A stretch of 36,527 bases of DNA from a virus. The notes below the pieces were generated by a model. That model did no database searches, was not told the DNA's origin, and saw nothing but the letters and a program-made list of their open reading frames with translations. A program made the translations under genes and the position numbers. The stretch lies in the IMG/VR virus record IMGVR_UViG_3300025289_000070, positions 1-36,527 of that record. One strand, given 5' to 3'. Below are positions 1-9,393 of the stretch, piece by piece. Numbering within the stretch: position 1 is the stretch's first letter; every line of letters starts with the position of its first letter.

Positions 1-2
1 CT

Positions 3-506
3 TTGAAATATGCGTTAAATATTGTTGGAAAATTTATTAAAGTTTCAGTTGGAGCAGGTGGAGGAGGTGGAGGAGGTGGTGATGGTCCAGGTGTTAGCGG
101 CGGAACTGGAGGTCGTGGAGGCGGAGGAATGATAATTGAAGTTGGTGGAGCATTAAATTTTACAACTACAAATGGGATAACTGTTGCTGGGAGCAATGGG
201 ATTGATGGAACAAGTAGTGGTAGCACTGGTGGCGGCGGTGGTGGCGGAGGAGGAGCAGGTGGAGTAGTAGCAATCATTTATAATACTTTAACAGCTAATA
301 CTGGAACAATCGTAACAACGGCTGGTTCTGGCGGAATTGGCGGGTCAGGGATAAATAATCCCACTGATTGGGGTGGTGGAGGAGGTAGTGGAGGAACAAA
401 TAGATATGTTTCTATTGCTGGTAATAATGGTTCTGGACCAAATGGCGGAAATGGTGGAGCAGGTAGTTCAGGAGATAGTTATATATTGGTTAATGAAGAA
501 TTTTAA
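3..506 (+). CDS. Gly-rich tail fibre/adhesin, C-terminal part (5' truncated)
   Basis: This is the 3' part of a gene that begins before the window; the first two bases belong to a preceding codon and no credible start is present. About 167 codons remain. They are dominated by Gly runs (for example eight and nine consecutive Gly) between short hydrophobic strands, and end with a compact SGDSYILVNEEF-type tail. Gly-rich blocks of this kind form polyglycine-helix sandwiches or shufflon-like adhesin tips in phage receptor-binding proteins; that is family knowledge, not shown here. The nozzle-like gene follows within about 30 bases. The gene at the right edge (35718) ends in the same kind of Gly-rich sequence, so the two may be halves of one gene. 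Confidence 0.7.
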   Translation: MKYALNIVGKFIKVSVGAGGGGGGGGDGPGVSGGTGGRGGGGMIIEVGGALNFTTTNGITVAGSNGIDGTSSGSTGGGGGGGGGAGGVVAIIYNTLTANTGTIVTTAGSGGIGGSGINNPTDWGGGGGSGGTNRYVSIAGNNGSGPNGGNGGAGSSGDSYILVNEEF

Positions 507-538
507 TTTATATAAATGACAAATATAATTTGGCAACA

Positions 539-2059
539 ATGATTTACGAACAAAAGATAAATAATTTTTCAGGCGGAATGAGTGATGACCCGCGTGAGCA
601 ATCTTCCATTGTCGGTTCTTTAATCAAGAATTTTGATATTTTTAGCAACCGCTATAAACTTACGCCTCATCGTTCAACCGAAACCGATGAAAATGACGGC
701 TCAACTGCAGACGGAATGAAACAATACGATGTCAGGCATTTTACGCTTGGTTCAAACGGAAAACTTTACGGATTGGGGAAAAACGCCAGTAGTCAGCCAA
801 AAGTAGTGTCAAAAGCCGACCCGACAACGGGAAATTGGACTTTACCAGCCACAGCAGAAGGAAACGCCGCCAGAATACTTGGTTGTTTTATAGAATGGGC
901 TGGGGCGTTTTGGTTCTTACAAGGAACTAATCAGGTGGCAAAATGGGTATTAGACAGCACGATTACCAATTCAGTGGCGACAATTGGTTCAACGATTATA
1001 ACGACTGTTCAAGGACTTATATTCGGGGATAATCTTTTTATCGCTTACAACAACAAACTTATAAAGATTTCTTCCGTTGGAGCGGTTACGGACGATGTTA
1101 CGCCCGCCTTGCCTTCGGATATGCGGATTACTTCGCTTGCCCGATACGGAAATTACATAATGATTGGAATGGCTTTTGGGACTTCGGTTACCGCTTCGCC
1201 CACAGGCAGGTCAATGGTTTATATGTGGGACGGCTCATCAACGACCGTATTTTCGGATATTATTGATTGGGGCGAAGGAGCTTTAATGTGCTTGGGAAAT
1301 GTTGAGGGCAGAATTGTTGGAATAACCGATAAATATCTTTCGTCTCCTCTTGGACTTACAAGGGGTTCAATGATTATAAAAGTTTGGGCCGGAGGAATAC
1401 CGGAAGTTTATAAAGAAATTGTCGCTAATCAAATTGTTACGCTCGGCAGGTTTCTAAACGAAGTTAAGGTAAAGGGTAATAAGATGTATTGGGTAGCTTC
1501 TATTCCTTTTGGATTAAGCACAGCGACAGAATCAACTTTTCATTTAGGAATATGGTGTTTTGGAAGAAAGAATATACATTCCGATTTTACTTTAAGTTTA
1601 GATTTCGTGGAAGAAGATATTGATACGGCTAATTACAAAATCAATTCTTTCGGTAATGCTGGCGATTATTGGTTTATAAATCACAGCGCCGATGGAAGTA
1701 TTGAGAAAACCGATGATACGGCGAATTATACTCACACTTCAATTTATGAAAGCCAGATATTCAATAATGATGATTCGAGTGAAACGAAAAAATTAAATGG
1801 TGTAAAAGTATTCACCGCTCCTTTGCCCGCGGCGGGACAAGTGGTATTAAAATATCGCAAAGACGAAGAAACAAGCTGGACGACTATTTTTACACATACA
1901 ACGGATAATAGCATTTCGCACGCCGCTATAAACATTGAAAGTTCAGGGGCAACGCTTCCGCAGTTTAAGGAAATTCAGTTTAGATTGGAAAGTCAAGGAT
2001 TTGCGGAAATTACAGGTTTCAAAATGAAGTATGAAATTATTGATTTAGATATTTTTTAA
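539..2059 (+). CDS. Tail nozzle/tubular structural protein, beta-propeller-like
   Basis: A 506-residue protein with no catalytic motif. It begins with an NNFSGGMSDDPR-like block typical of large podovirus tail proteins, followed by regularly spaced beta-rich repeats containing WAGAFWF, YNNKLIKI and YMWDGSST-like strands that suggest a propeller or nozzle fold. Its position between a fibre gene and coupled tail genes supports a virion tail role. I chose ATG at 539; a TTG at 530 in the same frame is the alternative. There is no Shine-Dalgarno site, but TATAAT at 524-529 lies nine bases before ATG 539, which fits a leaderless start and would place the TTG inside the -10 box. It ends in a TAATG overlap with the next gene. 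Confidence 0.65.
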   Translation: MIYEQKINNFSGGMSDDPREQSSIVGSLIKNFDIFSNRYKLTPHRSTETDENDGSTADGMKQYDVRHFTLGSNGKLYGLGKNASSQPKVVSKADPTTGNWTLPATAEGNAARILGCFIEWAGAFWFLQGTNQVAKWVLDSTITNSVATIGSTIITTVQGLIFGDNLFIAYNNKLIKISSVGAVTDDVTPALPSDMRITSLARYGNYIMIGMAFGTSVTASPTGRSMVYMWDGSSTTVFSDIIDWGEGALMCLGNVEGRIVGITDKYLSSPLGLTRGSMIIKVWAGGIPEVYKEIVANQIVTLGRFLNEVKVKGNKMYWVASIPFGLSTATESTFHLGIWCFGRKNIHSDFTLSLDFVEEDIDTANYKINSFGNAGDYWFINHSADGSIEKTDDTANYTHTSIYESQIFNNDDSSETKKLNGVKVFTAPLPAAGQVVLKYRKDEETSWTTIFTHTTDNSISHAAINIESSGATLPQFKEIQFRLESQGFAEITGFKMKYEIIDLDIF

Positions 2060-2526
2060 TGGCACAAGATATTCAGCAACAATTAAATAATTTAAAAAAT
2101 GAAATTCAAGAATTGAGGTATATTTTAAGTCGTAAAACAGGATTGGGTTCGGCTGATATTAAGGGCAGAATAGTAGCTCCTTCAAATGTTGGCGGAAGCA
2201 TATCAATAGGAACAGGCGATATAAATTCTGCTGGAATGTTTGCGGCGGGAGTAATAGACCAAACGGCTATCGGAGCAAATGCGGTGGGACAAAGCGAATT
2301 AAAAGATGAAACAGCCGATATTACAATTACAGGAACGAATACATCGGGGACAGCTTCGGTTTCAAGCGGTTCAATTCCAATAGGATATTTTCTAACTGCT
2401 TTTACAACGCCTGCGGCAAGTTATGTTCAATTAGTTGTGTCGGGAACTACATTGACAGCAACATTAAGCGTTGCTCCCGGAGCGGGAAATTCTATAAGTA
2501 TAAGAATTATTTTATTAAAACCTTAA
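2059..2526 (+). CDS. Small tail/fibre structural protein with N-terminal coiled coil
   Basis: A 155-residue protein. Residues about 3-25 are rich in Gln, Leu and Glu in a heptad-like pattern and probably form a trimeric coiled coil. The rest is Gly/Ser/Thr/Ala-rich beta sequence with an AIGANAVGQSELKDE-like segment, a motif common in phage tail-fibre repeats. The start codon overlaps the stop of the preceding gene (TAATG), implying translational coupling, and no Shine-Dalgarno site is seen. The role as a fibre or base protein is inferred from composition and context. Confidence 0.55.
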   Translation: MAQDIQQQLNNLKNEIQELRYILSRKTGLGSADIKGRIVAPSNVGGSISIGTGDINSAGMFAAGVIDQTAIGANAVGQSELKDETADITITGTNTSGTASVSSGSIPIGYFLTAFTTPAASYVQLVVSGTTLTATLSVAPGAGNSISIRIILLKP

Positions 2527-2530
2527 AACT

Positions 2531-4303
2531 ATGGCATATACCAAAGATGAGTTATATTCAAAAGAATATGTTGACCAGATAAATACATCAGGTATGTCTA
2601 TTGTTGGTTCTTCACCCGGAAGAGTACAGGAAGAATATAACAGAGCAATAGCGAGTGGTGTTAATCCTAATAAACTTAAAATGGATATCAAGCCAATCGT
2701 GCAACCAAGCGGTGAAATTACCCGTCCTATTGGCGATTATCCTCCAACTCAATTAACTGGTGGTGGATTATGGACAGGAACTGGAATAATGCCAATTACC
2801 GGAGCAAGCATTACGCCGGCCGCTGATTTATCTAAACAAATATCTGTCCCTTCTTATAATCCTGCTTATGACATAAGCAAGTTGGGAAGCGGTATTATGA
2901 CATACGAAGAAGCGACAAGCGGAGATGCGGGAATTAAAACATATAAAGAAAGACAGGCAATTCAACCAACTGGATTAGCTCCCGAAGAAAGAAAAGCTCA
3001 AACGCTTTCGGAACGAATACAAGCATTAAACGAACAATTAACAGGACAATCAGCTTTTAGAGCGGGACAAGAGATTTCTCAAGATGTTTTAGGAAAACAA
3101 AGAACAGTTCTTGATTTAACATCTCAATTAAGAATTTTACAAAATGAAGCATTGGCGATTCCTTTACAACAAGCAGGCGTGAATGTGACTTCGGCAATGC
3201 TTGGAGCAAAGCAAAGAGAACTCTTAACTCAAAATTCCATTAAAGCTCTTGGTATTTCCGCTTTTTTGGAAGCGGCAAGAGGTAATTTAGCGTTAGCTTA
3301 TGATTTAGTTGATAGGGCAGTGGCGGCAAAATTTGACCCGATGAAAGAAGAAATAGCAGCGAAAACCGCCAATTATAATTTAATTATAAAGAGTCCTGAA
3401 TTTTCTTTATCTGAACAAAAAAGAGCGCAACAATTAAAAGATATTGAAACGGCAAAAAGTGCTGTAATAAAAAAACAAGAAATAGAAACAGAAAATATCT
3501 ATAAAATAGGATTGGAAGCCGCTAAAAATGGAGCGAGCGCAATGATATTAAGGGATATAAATAACGCAAAATCTCCGCAAGAAGCATTAGAAATTGTGGC
3601 AAAAAGCGGAATTTATAAAAAAGAAATAAAACCAACTGGAATACTAACGCCGACATCAGAAATTATTACCACCCCAAGCGGAGAACAATTAGAATACGGC
3701 ACGCCCGAATATATGATTGAAAGATTAAAACAAACTGCTGGTTCTAAAACAAAATTGGTAGCAAGTGAACGAGAACAACTTGGAAAATTCGCTAATGTTG
3801 TTGCCCTTACTGATAATTTAATGCAAAGTTTGGATAAAGCGACCAATGACCCAATTCTTGGTTATCTTAAATCATTAAATCCCTATGATTTTGATGCTCG
3901 GGCTGTTAATGCACAAGTAACGGCTCTTGTGCCAAGTGTAGCTCGGGCTTTATATGGCGAAGTTGGCGTATTAACTGATACCGACATTGAACGCTATCTT
4001 AAAACATTACCGAATATCCGTTCAACCACAGACCAAAATAAATTTATCGCGGCAATGACTTTATCTAATGCTAAAAGGGCTTACGAACAAACACTTCTTA
4101 ATTCAGCTAATTCAGGCGTAAATGTGTCGGGATTTGTTGATAGTTATAAAAATTTAACTGATAGATTAACTAAAATAGAAAAAGATATTGGAGTTGGGAA
4201 AATAATCGGTGTTCCTGAAAATAAAGTAGCAATTTTTGATGAAGTTATTTCAAAACCACAAGGATATTGGTCTAATCTTTGGAATGCTATAATAGGAAAA
4301 TAA
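2531..4303 (+). CDS. Internal virion/DNA-ejection-type protein
   Basis: A 590-residue largely helical protein. Residues about 140-330 are Gln/Glu/Lys/Ala-rich with long predicted helices. A C-terminal block around residues 430-545 contains ILGYLKSLNPYDFDARA and YGEVGVLTDTDIERYLKTLPN segments, which resemble a conserved domain of putative ejection or injection proteins in environmental podovirus-like genomes. That resemblance is from memory and was not searched. It follows the tail genes with a 4-base gap and is separated by one base from the next large helical protein, consistent with a pair of internal core or ejection proteins. Confidence 0.5.
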   Translation: MAYTKDELYSKEYVDQINTSGMSIVGSSPGRVQEEYNRAIASGVNPNKLKMDIKPIVQPSGEITRPIGDYPPTQLTGGGLWTGTGIMPITGASITPAADLSKQISVPSYNPAYDISKLGSGIMTYEEATSGDAGIKTYKERQAIQPTGLAPEERKAQTLSERIQALNEQLTGQSAFRAGQEISQDVLGKQRTVLDLTSQLRILQNEALAIPLQQAGVNVTSAMLGAKQRELLTQNSIKALGISAFLEAARGNLALAYDLVDRAVAAKFDPMKEEIAAKTANYNLIIKSPEFSLSEQKRAQQLKDIETAKSAVIKKQEIETENIYKIGLEAAKNGASAMILRDINNAKSPQEALEIVAKSGIYKKEIKPTGILTPTSEIITTPSGEQLEYGTPEYMIERLKQTAGSKTKLVASEREQLGKFANVVALTDNLMQSLDKATNDPILGYLKSLNPYDFDARAVNAQVTALVPSVARALYGEVGVLTDTDIERYLKTLPNIRSTTDQNKFIAAMTLSNAKRAYEQTLLNSANSGVNVSGFVDSYKNLTDRLTKIEKDIGVGKIIGVPENKVAIFDEVISKPQGYWSNLWNAIIGK

Positions 4304-4304
4304 T

Positions 4305-5651
4305 ATGCCTAAAATAACACAAGAACAATATGAAATAATGATTGGAAAAGGATTAACTTCGCAAGAAATTTCAAATATAGCTCAACAGAAAGGATATACA
4401 ATTTCTTTTGATAAACCGCAAGCCGAAGGAATTATTAGCGGAATTAAAGAAGATATTGGCGGAAGAATAACTGAAACATTAAAAGCTGGAGAGAGATTTC
4501 AGGAAGGAAAACAAACATTGCCAGAAACAATTTTACAGACCGGTGGTCAAATTGCTGGCGGATTTACTGATATTATTATGAAAGGTATTGGCGCAATTAT
4601 CCCAGACATTATTGAAGAACCAATTAAAACTGGATTAGGGAAAGTTGCTCAAACAGAAACAGCGCAAAAAGCAATACAAGGTTATCAATCTTGGGCAGAA
4701 AAAAATCCCAGAGCCGCCGCAGATTTAGAAGCGGTTGTAAATATAGCGTCTTTATATCCAGCCGCTAAATCAGCACAGGGTATTATTAAGGGAGGCGCAA
4801 AAACTACTCAATACGGATTTAAAGCAGTATCAGGGACTGGTAAAATAACTGCGGCGGGGGGAAAACAAGTTTTTAAGTCAGCATTTGATTTAACGGCAAA
4901 AGAAGCTCTATTAGTGCAGGCATATAAAGCCAAAGTTCCATTTTCACAAAGATTTATGGCGGCATTAAAAGGAAAAGAAATAGCACAAGCGCCAATTACC
5001 GCGGGAGAAACAGCTTTTAGAAAAGGATTAGTTGGCACAGAAACAATGATTGGGGTTCAAGCTAAAAGAGCGACAACTAATTTATGGGATGATATGATAA
5101 ATCCCGCTTTATCTCAAACAAAGGAAAAAGTTAATATGAAATCCTTTTTTAAGGACATTGAGAAAAAAATTGTTAATGAAACAAAAGACGCCGCAAGAAG
5201 AAGGGATTTATTAGATGCTCTTGGTTCGCTTAAAGATGATTATAAACATATTCCAAATGTTTCTTATTCTCGTCTTCAAGGTATTAAGTCGGATTGGGCT
5301 AAATTTGTTCCAGAGAAAGCATATAAAGGAAAACCAATAGCTGGCGCTTATAACGAAGTCAAAAATATGGCGGCAGAAGAAGCACGGCATAAAATTTATT
5401 CAGCATTAGGGGAAGAAGTTAAACAGGCATACCTTGATTATGGAAATCTTAAAGGACTTATGCAGTGGGGACGAAAAGCTATGACGGAGGGTGCTTTTAA
5501 GGGGGGATTTGGTTCATTTATGTCCGCTTTTTATGATACAACGATGACTCCAATTAAAACTATTGGAGGAAAAATAATTTATAAAACTGGAAAAGGATTA
5601 GAATTGATTGGAGAAAAAGGGGCAAAAACGATTGCTGATATTTTTGATTAA
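4305..5651 (+). CDS. Internal virion/ejection-type protein, second of pair
   Basis: A 448-residue protein. An N-terminal region (residues about 1-60) resembles a small helical UBA-like unit, followed by an amphipathic hydrophobic centre (residues about 65-190) with alternating Gly/Ala/Ile stretches that could insert in membranes, and a Lys/Glu-rich helical C-terminal half. No enzyme motif was recognised. An AGGAAA-like sequence ends six bases before ATG. Location directly after the 590-residue protein suggests a partner in genome delivery. Its stop codon overlaps by four bases the stop of a small gene on the opposite strand. Confidence 0.45.
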   Translation: MPKITQEQYEIMIGKGLTSQEISNIAQQKGYTISFDKPQAEGIISGIKEDIGGRITETLKAGERFQEGKQTLPETILQTGGQIAGGFTDIIMKGIGAIIPDIIEEPIKTGLGKVAQTETAQKAIQGYQSWAEKNPRAAADLEAVVNIASLYPAAKSAQGIIKGGAKTTQYGFKAVSGTGKITAAGGKQVFKSAFDLTAKEALLVQAYKAKVPFSQRFMAALKGKEIAQAPITAGETAFRKGLVGTETMIGVQAKRATTNLWDDMINPALSQTKEKVNMKSFFKDIEKKIVNETKDAARRRDLLDALGSLKDDYKHIPNVSYSRLQGIKSDWAKFVPEKAYKGKPIAGAYNEVKNMAAEEARHKIYSALGEEVKQAYLDYGNLKGLMQWGRKAMTEGAFKGGFGSFMSAFYDTTMTPIKTIGGKIIYKTGKGLELIGEKGAKTIADIFD

Positions 5652-5767
5652 GATTTTAATTCGCCGATAAACCAAAATAATAACCAAATTAAAGTTATAA
5701 AAAATCCAGCCCAAATACCAAAAATTAAAGACGATATTAAAAATAGAAAAATAGATGTAATGCCCAT
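5648..5767 (-). CDS. Small two-segment membrane peptide (39 aa), only leftward gene
   Basis: On the minus strand an ATG at 5767 opens 39 codons ending in TAA at 5648. The product is almost entirely hydrophobic (Ile, Leu, Phe, Trp) with a Gly-containing centre and a GELKS tail, as expected for one long or two short membrane segments. The 150-base gap has no rightward ORF. On the minus strand TTTACA (5802-5797), a 17-base spacer and TATTAT (5779-5774) precede ATG by exactly six bases, the same leaderless geometry as other genes in the window. No function is known; it could be a small holin-like or superinfection-type peptide, but that is a guess. Confidence 0.45.
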   Translation of the reverse strand: MGITSIFLFLISSLIFGIWAGFFITLIWLLFWFIGELKS

Positions 5768-5768
5768 A

Positions 5769-5803
5769 TTCAAATAATACTATAAATATGTTAAAATGTA
5801 AAT
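5769..5803 (+). promoter_or_regulatory. Promoter for HNH gene, overlapping a divergent promoter
   Basis: TTCAAA (5769-5774), a 17-base spacer and TAAAAT (5792-5797) end six bases before ATG 5804. The minus-strand promoter of the small membrane gene occupies the same bases in reverse, so the two polymerase sites are mutually exclusive. Confidence 0.5.
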
Positions 5804-6523
5804 ATGCCAAAAGGAATACCTAAAAATGGAATAAATAAAGGATGGTTTAAAAAGGGGATATATAACGGAAATGGAGGTTATGGAGGATTTAAAAAGGGAC
5901 ATAAAAATTATCTTTTAAAACAATCTAAACAAGCAAAAGAAAAGATAAGTAAAAATAATGCTCGTTATTGGTTAGGTAAAAAATTTTCTGAAGAACACAA
6001 AAGAAAAAGAATAGAAACTCGTAAAATAAATGGTTGGTTTAAAAATCCAGAAAAAACAAAAATTAAAATGAAAGGTAGAATAGAAGAAAAAAATCCAAAT
6101 TGGAGGGGAGGTAAACCAAAATGTGAAGATTGTAATAAAGTTATATCTTATAATGGAAAACGCTGTGTAAAATGCGCCAGAAAAAAAAGTGTTAAAAGGG
6201 GCAAAGAAAGTCCTCTATATGTTGATGGAAGAACGCCAGAAAATCATAAAATAAGAGTTAGTATAGAATATTGTTTATGGCGTAAATCAGTTTTTGAAAG
6301 AGATAATTTCACTTGCCAAAAATGCGAAAATAAAAAAGGTGGAAGTTTAAAAGCACACCATATAAGAAATTTCGCTGAAGAAAAAGAATTAAGAACAAGT
6401 ATAGAAAACGGAATAACATTTTGTGAAAATTGTCATAAAGAATTTCATAAAAAGTATGGGATTAAAAAAAATACAAGGGAACAATTACAAGAATTTCTAA
6501 TTAAAAATGAGACAATTAACTAA
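5804..6523 (+). CDS. HNH homing endonuclease with NUMOD3-type repeats
   Basis: A 239-residue basic protein that probably makes a site-specific double-strand break or nick to spread its own gene. Residues about 45-75 contain NUMOD3-like DNA-binding sequence (WLGKKFSEEHKRKR). A second zinc ribbon follows (CEDC near residue 107 and CVKC near 125). The C-terminal HNH nuclease has RDNFTCQKC, an AHHI metal/catalytic pair, and FCENCHKEFH, keeping all four structural Cys. It sits between the ejection-protein gene and the collagen-like fibre gene, and its last 17 bases overlap the fibre gene start, so it is inserted at a gene joint. Predicted leaderless promoter immediately upstream. Confidence 0.85.
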   Translation: MPKGIPKNGINKGWFKKGIYNGNGGYGGFKKGHKNYLLKQSKQAKEKISKNNARYWLGKKFSEEHKRKRIETRKINGWFKNPEKTKIKMKGRIEEKNPNWRGGKPKCEDCNKVISYNGKRCVKCARKKSVKRGKESPLYVDGRTPENHKIRVSIEYCLWRKSVFERDNFTCQKCENKKGGSLKAHHIRNFAEEKELRTSIENGITFCENCHKEFHKKYGIKKNTREQLQEFLIKNETIN

Positions 6524-7235
6524 AAAAGAATTACAACTTATAGAACTTGCTGAAAAAGGAGGAAAAGATAAAGACCTTCTACTTTTTGATGCTATTTTTG
6601 CTTTAGAAGACGAATTAAAAAAATCAATTCAAGAAATTAAGGATAAGTTTGATATTGCTGTGAAAGATATTAAAGATAATGTGCCTGACTTAAATAAAGT
6701 TTTAGAAAGTGTGATAGGGAGAGAAGGCAAGGCGGGATTAGCTGGCGAAAATGGAAAACAAGGCGAAAAAGGAGAGGCGGGTAAAGACGGCAGAAATGGA
6801 ATTGATGGAATTGATGGTAAAAATGGAGTTAGTGGTAGGGACGGAATGAATGGTAAAGACGGATTAAATGGTTCGCCAGATAATCCCGGGCAAATAAGAG
6901 ATAAACTTGAAACTCTTAAAGGCAAAGAAAGATTAGATATATCCGCCATAGATGGATTGGAAGAAAAAATTAAAGAAATCCCCGAAAGACCGACAACAAC
7001 TATTTTCGGAGGTAGGATACAACCTCGTTTTGTGAAGTTTAGTTTTACTGGAAACGGCGCTACTACCGCATTTACGCTTCCCCGTGAACCGGCTGGTAAG
7101 GGATTAGCATTGTGGGCGTATTATCAGGGGCAATGGCTACAACCGGCAATTCATTTTAATATCTCAAAATTAACATTTACAACAACTTTTACAGCGGAAA
7201 ATGGAACGACTATTGAAGGATTTTTAATGATATAA
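6507..7235 (+). CDS. Collagen-like tail fibre protein
   Basis: A 242-residue protein. Residues about 1-70 are helical, probably coiled coil. Residues about 72-125 are an uninterrupted Gly-X-Y series of roughly 17 triplets (for example GEKGEAGKDGRNGIDG), the signature of a collagen triple helix, common in phage fibre shafts. The C-terminal domain (about 165-242) is a beta-rich head with FSFTGNGATTAFTL, a pattern frequent in fibre or virion attachment proteins. Start ATG at 6507 overlaps the upstream HNH gene. Location among fibre genes supports a trimeric fibre or neck appendage. Confidence 0.75.
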   Translation: MRQLTKKELQLIELAEKGGKDKDLLLFDAIFALEDELKKSIQEIKDKFDIAVKDIKDNVPDLNKVLESVIGREGKAGLAGENGKQGEKGEAGKDGRNGIDGIDGKNGVSGRDGMNGKDGLNGSPDNPGQIRDKLETLKGKERLDISAIDGLEEKIKEIPERPTTTIFGGRIQPRFVKFSFTGNGATTAFTLPREPAGKGLALWAYYQGQWLQPAIHFNISKLTFTTTFTAENGTTIEGFLMI

Positions 7236-7247
7236 TTTATTAAAATA

Positions 7248-9392
7248 ATGAAAAAACTAATACTTATAACAATTTTAATGTTCGTGATTATAACCACGAC
7301 AACTCAAGCGGGTTTTCTTGATTGGGCAAAGAATTTATTTAATGAGAATTTAGGAATAGCGGTCAGAACATTTATGCCTTCGCAGGGCGGAACGGGTATA
7401 TCTTCAAGCACTGCTTCCAATGAAGGAAAATATCTTAAAGTTTCTTCCACTACGCCTAATTTAATTTATTCATTTGATACTCCGGCTGGCGGAGCTGGTG
7501 GCGGTTCAACAACAACAATCGCTGGTCTCAAACCCGATACAGATATTTTCTTTTTAACTTCCACTTCGGGAATAAACATAACGACTTCTTCACCTGCCAC
7601 AATACAATTTAATTTAGGAATAGCCACGACTACTCAATTAGCCATTACAAGTTTAGCGGGACAGACTGGTTGTTTAAGTGTTTCAGCGACTGGCAAAGTG
7701 GCGACTTCAACCTGTTCAGGCGGGACAGGTATTACTTCATTGGGCGGACAAACTGGCGGAACTCAAACATTTTCAACTTCAACTGATACCAATATCCAGT
7801 TAAGGATAGTTTCTTCGGCTGACGACCATCAATTTACGCCTGTTTGGGCGGGAACTTTGGCTGATAGTAGGATTACTTCCGCGAATACTTGGAATGCCAA
7901 AATAACAACTTCTTCTTTATCTTCAACTGCCACGGGATTAAGTTATGACAATGTTGGAGGTGTATTTTCTTGGACTGCTGGATATGAAGGATTAAAAACT
8001 GCGTCATCAACTAATTGGAATACCGCTTATGGCTGGGGTAATCACGCTACGGCTGGCTATCAGAATACTTTAACATTTCCTCTTGTTTATGCTTCCACAA
8101 CTCACATAACAGCAACTACACCTCTTATTATTACAAATGGCGTATTATCAATGCCAACCTCTACCGCTTCCCAGAATGGATTTTTACTTGGAACTGATTG
8201 GGCTACTTTTAATGCTAAAATAACCACCACATCTCTTTCAATCGCTTATGCTCCTTTGTCTTATAACAACTCAACAGGAGTATTCACACTCCCGACTTCA
8301 ACCGCTTCGCAATCTGGTTTCCTTTCGTCTGCTGACTGGGGAACTTTTAACGGGAAACAGAACAATATCTCATTTCCAATAGCTGTTGCTTCAACTTCTT
8401 TAACAGGAGGGCTTGGATTGACTTTAACCACAAACGATATGGCTTGCGATACTGCTTCTGGTTCGGTGTTTGGTTGTCTGGCTTCGGCAGATTGGACGAC
8501 ATTTAATAATAAACAAGGAACTTTATCATTTCCGTTAGCTTACGCTTCAACTACGCATTTAACCGCTACCTTGCCGCTTTTAATTACAGCAGGCGATTTA
8601 TCTTTGACTGGCAGATTATCAACAATAAACAGCATTGCCACTTCAACGGGTTCTTTAATTATCGGCAGAAACGATACGACTGGCTGGTATGGATTAACAG
8701 TTGGGACTAATGGAAAAGTTTTAATGGCTTCTTCAACAGCCACAAATGGTGTTAACTGGGAAACAGTGGTGGCTTCCGCTTCGGCAGGCGGTTCTGATAC
8801 TAATGTTCAAGTTAATGAAGCAGGAGCGATTGCGGGATATTCAACGCTTACTTATGCTTCTTCAACTGGATTATTAACTGTTGGCTCTTCAACAATTACG
8901 GGAGTTTTAACTATACCAAATGGAGCAGGCGGAACAGTGGTTAATTCGGCGGGACAAATAACAATAGATACAACTACCAGAACGCTTAACTTCTATGATG
9001 GCACAGCAGAAGTTGTATTAAATCCCGAACAATGTTTAGGAGGATTTATAATGGAAAATCCGACTTCAACAGCAGGAACAATAGATAATAGTCCTGGGAT
9101 TTTATTAACTTCTTTTAATACAACTTCAACTATAACTAAAGTTAAAGGTGTAAATACAAAATTAGGCGATACTTTTACTTTTAATTTGACTTATAATTCT
9201 AATCGTAATTCTGCCACTACTACTTTTGCAGTATTTTCAGCACAACAAACAATTACTTCAACTTCTACACTAACCGTTCTTAATAGTTTTGCGTCATCTA
9301 CGCCGAATAAGGATGATATTTTAAGAATAAGTTTCTCTGCCGCTTCTTCATCGCATATGATGATAGATGTATGTTGGAGACAAACACCATAA
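7248..9392 (+). CDS. Large Thr/Ser-rich fibre-like protein with Sec-type leader
   Basis: A 714-residue protein. Residues 1-22 form a classical signal peptide (Lys-Lys, hydrophobic core, cleavage near TQAGF). The body is a long array of beta repeats with Thr/Ser clusters, including recurrent tail-fibre units such as DWATFNAKI, DWGTFNGKQ and DWTTFNNKQ spaced by about 80-90 residues. A TIDTTTRTLNFYDG segment precedes a C-terminal domain at about 590-714. The repeats are typical of long tail fibres, yet an export signal on a virion fibre is unusual, so a secreted or membrane-tethered surface protein cannot be excluded. TATAAT at 7231-7236 lies 11 bases before ATG without a clear -35. Confidence 0.65.
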   Translation: MKKLILITILMFVIITTTTQAGFLDWAKNLFNENLGIAVRTFMPSQGGTGISSSTASNEGKYLKVSSTTPNLIYSFDTPAGGAGGGSTTTIAGLKPDTDIFFLTSTSGINITTSSPATIQFNLGIATTTQLAITSLAGQTGCLSVSATGKVATSTCSGGTGITSLGGQTGGTQTFSTSTDTNIQLRIVSSADDHQFTPVWAGTLADSRITSANTWNAKITTSSLSSTATGLSYDNVGGVFSWTAGYEGLKTASSTNWNTAYGWGNHATAGYQNTLTFPLVYASTTHITATTPLIITNGVLSMPTSTASQNGFLLGTDWATFNAKITTTSLSIAYAPLSYNNSTGVFTLPTSTASQSGFLSSADWGTFNGKQNNISFPIAVASTSLTGGLGLTLTTNDMACDTASGSVFGCLASADWTTFNNKQGTLSFPLAYASTTHLTATLPLLITAGDLSLTGRLSTINSIATSTGSLIIGRNDTTGWYGLTVGTNGKVLMASSTATNGVNWETVVASASAGGSDTNVQVNEAGAIAGYSTLTYASSTGLLTVGSSTITGVLTIPNGAGGTVVNSAGQITIDTTTRTLNFYDGTAEVVLNPEQCLGGFIMENPTSTAGTIDNSPGILLTSFNTTSTITKVKGVNTKLGDTFTFNLTYNSNRNSATTTFAVFSAQQTITSTSTLTVLNSFASSTPNKDDILRISFSAASSSHMMIDVCWRQTP

Positions 9393-9393
9393 A

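Noticed and set aside
61-480. GGT/GGA-rich tandem-looking repeat
   Set aside because: It is in-frame Gly-rich fibre coding sequence rather than a non-coding repeat.
5598-5810. A 70-codon minus-strand frame across the ejection-gene end
   Set aside because: It extends into the coding sequence of the upstream gene and reads a less protein-like frame; the 39-codon minus frame in the same gap fits promoter and stop better.
6629-6949. A 106-codon minus-strand frame rich in Ser, Pro and Leu
   Set aside because: It is the antisense shadow of the Gly-X-Y collagen repeat, which produces long open complementary frames.
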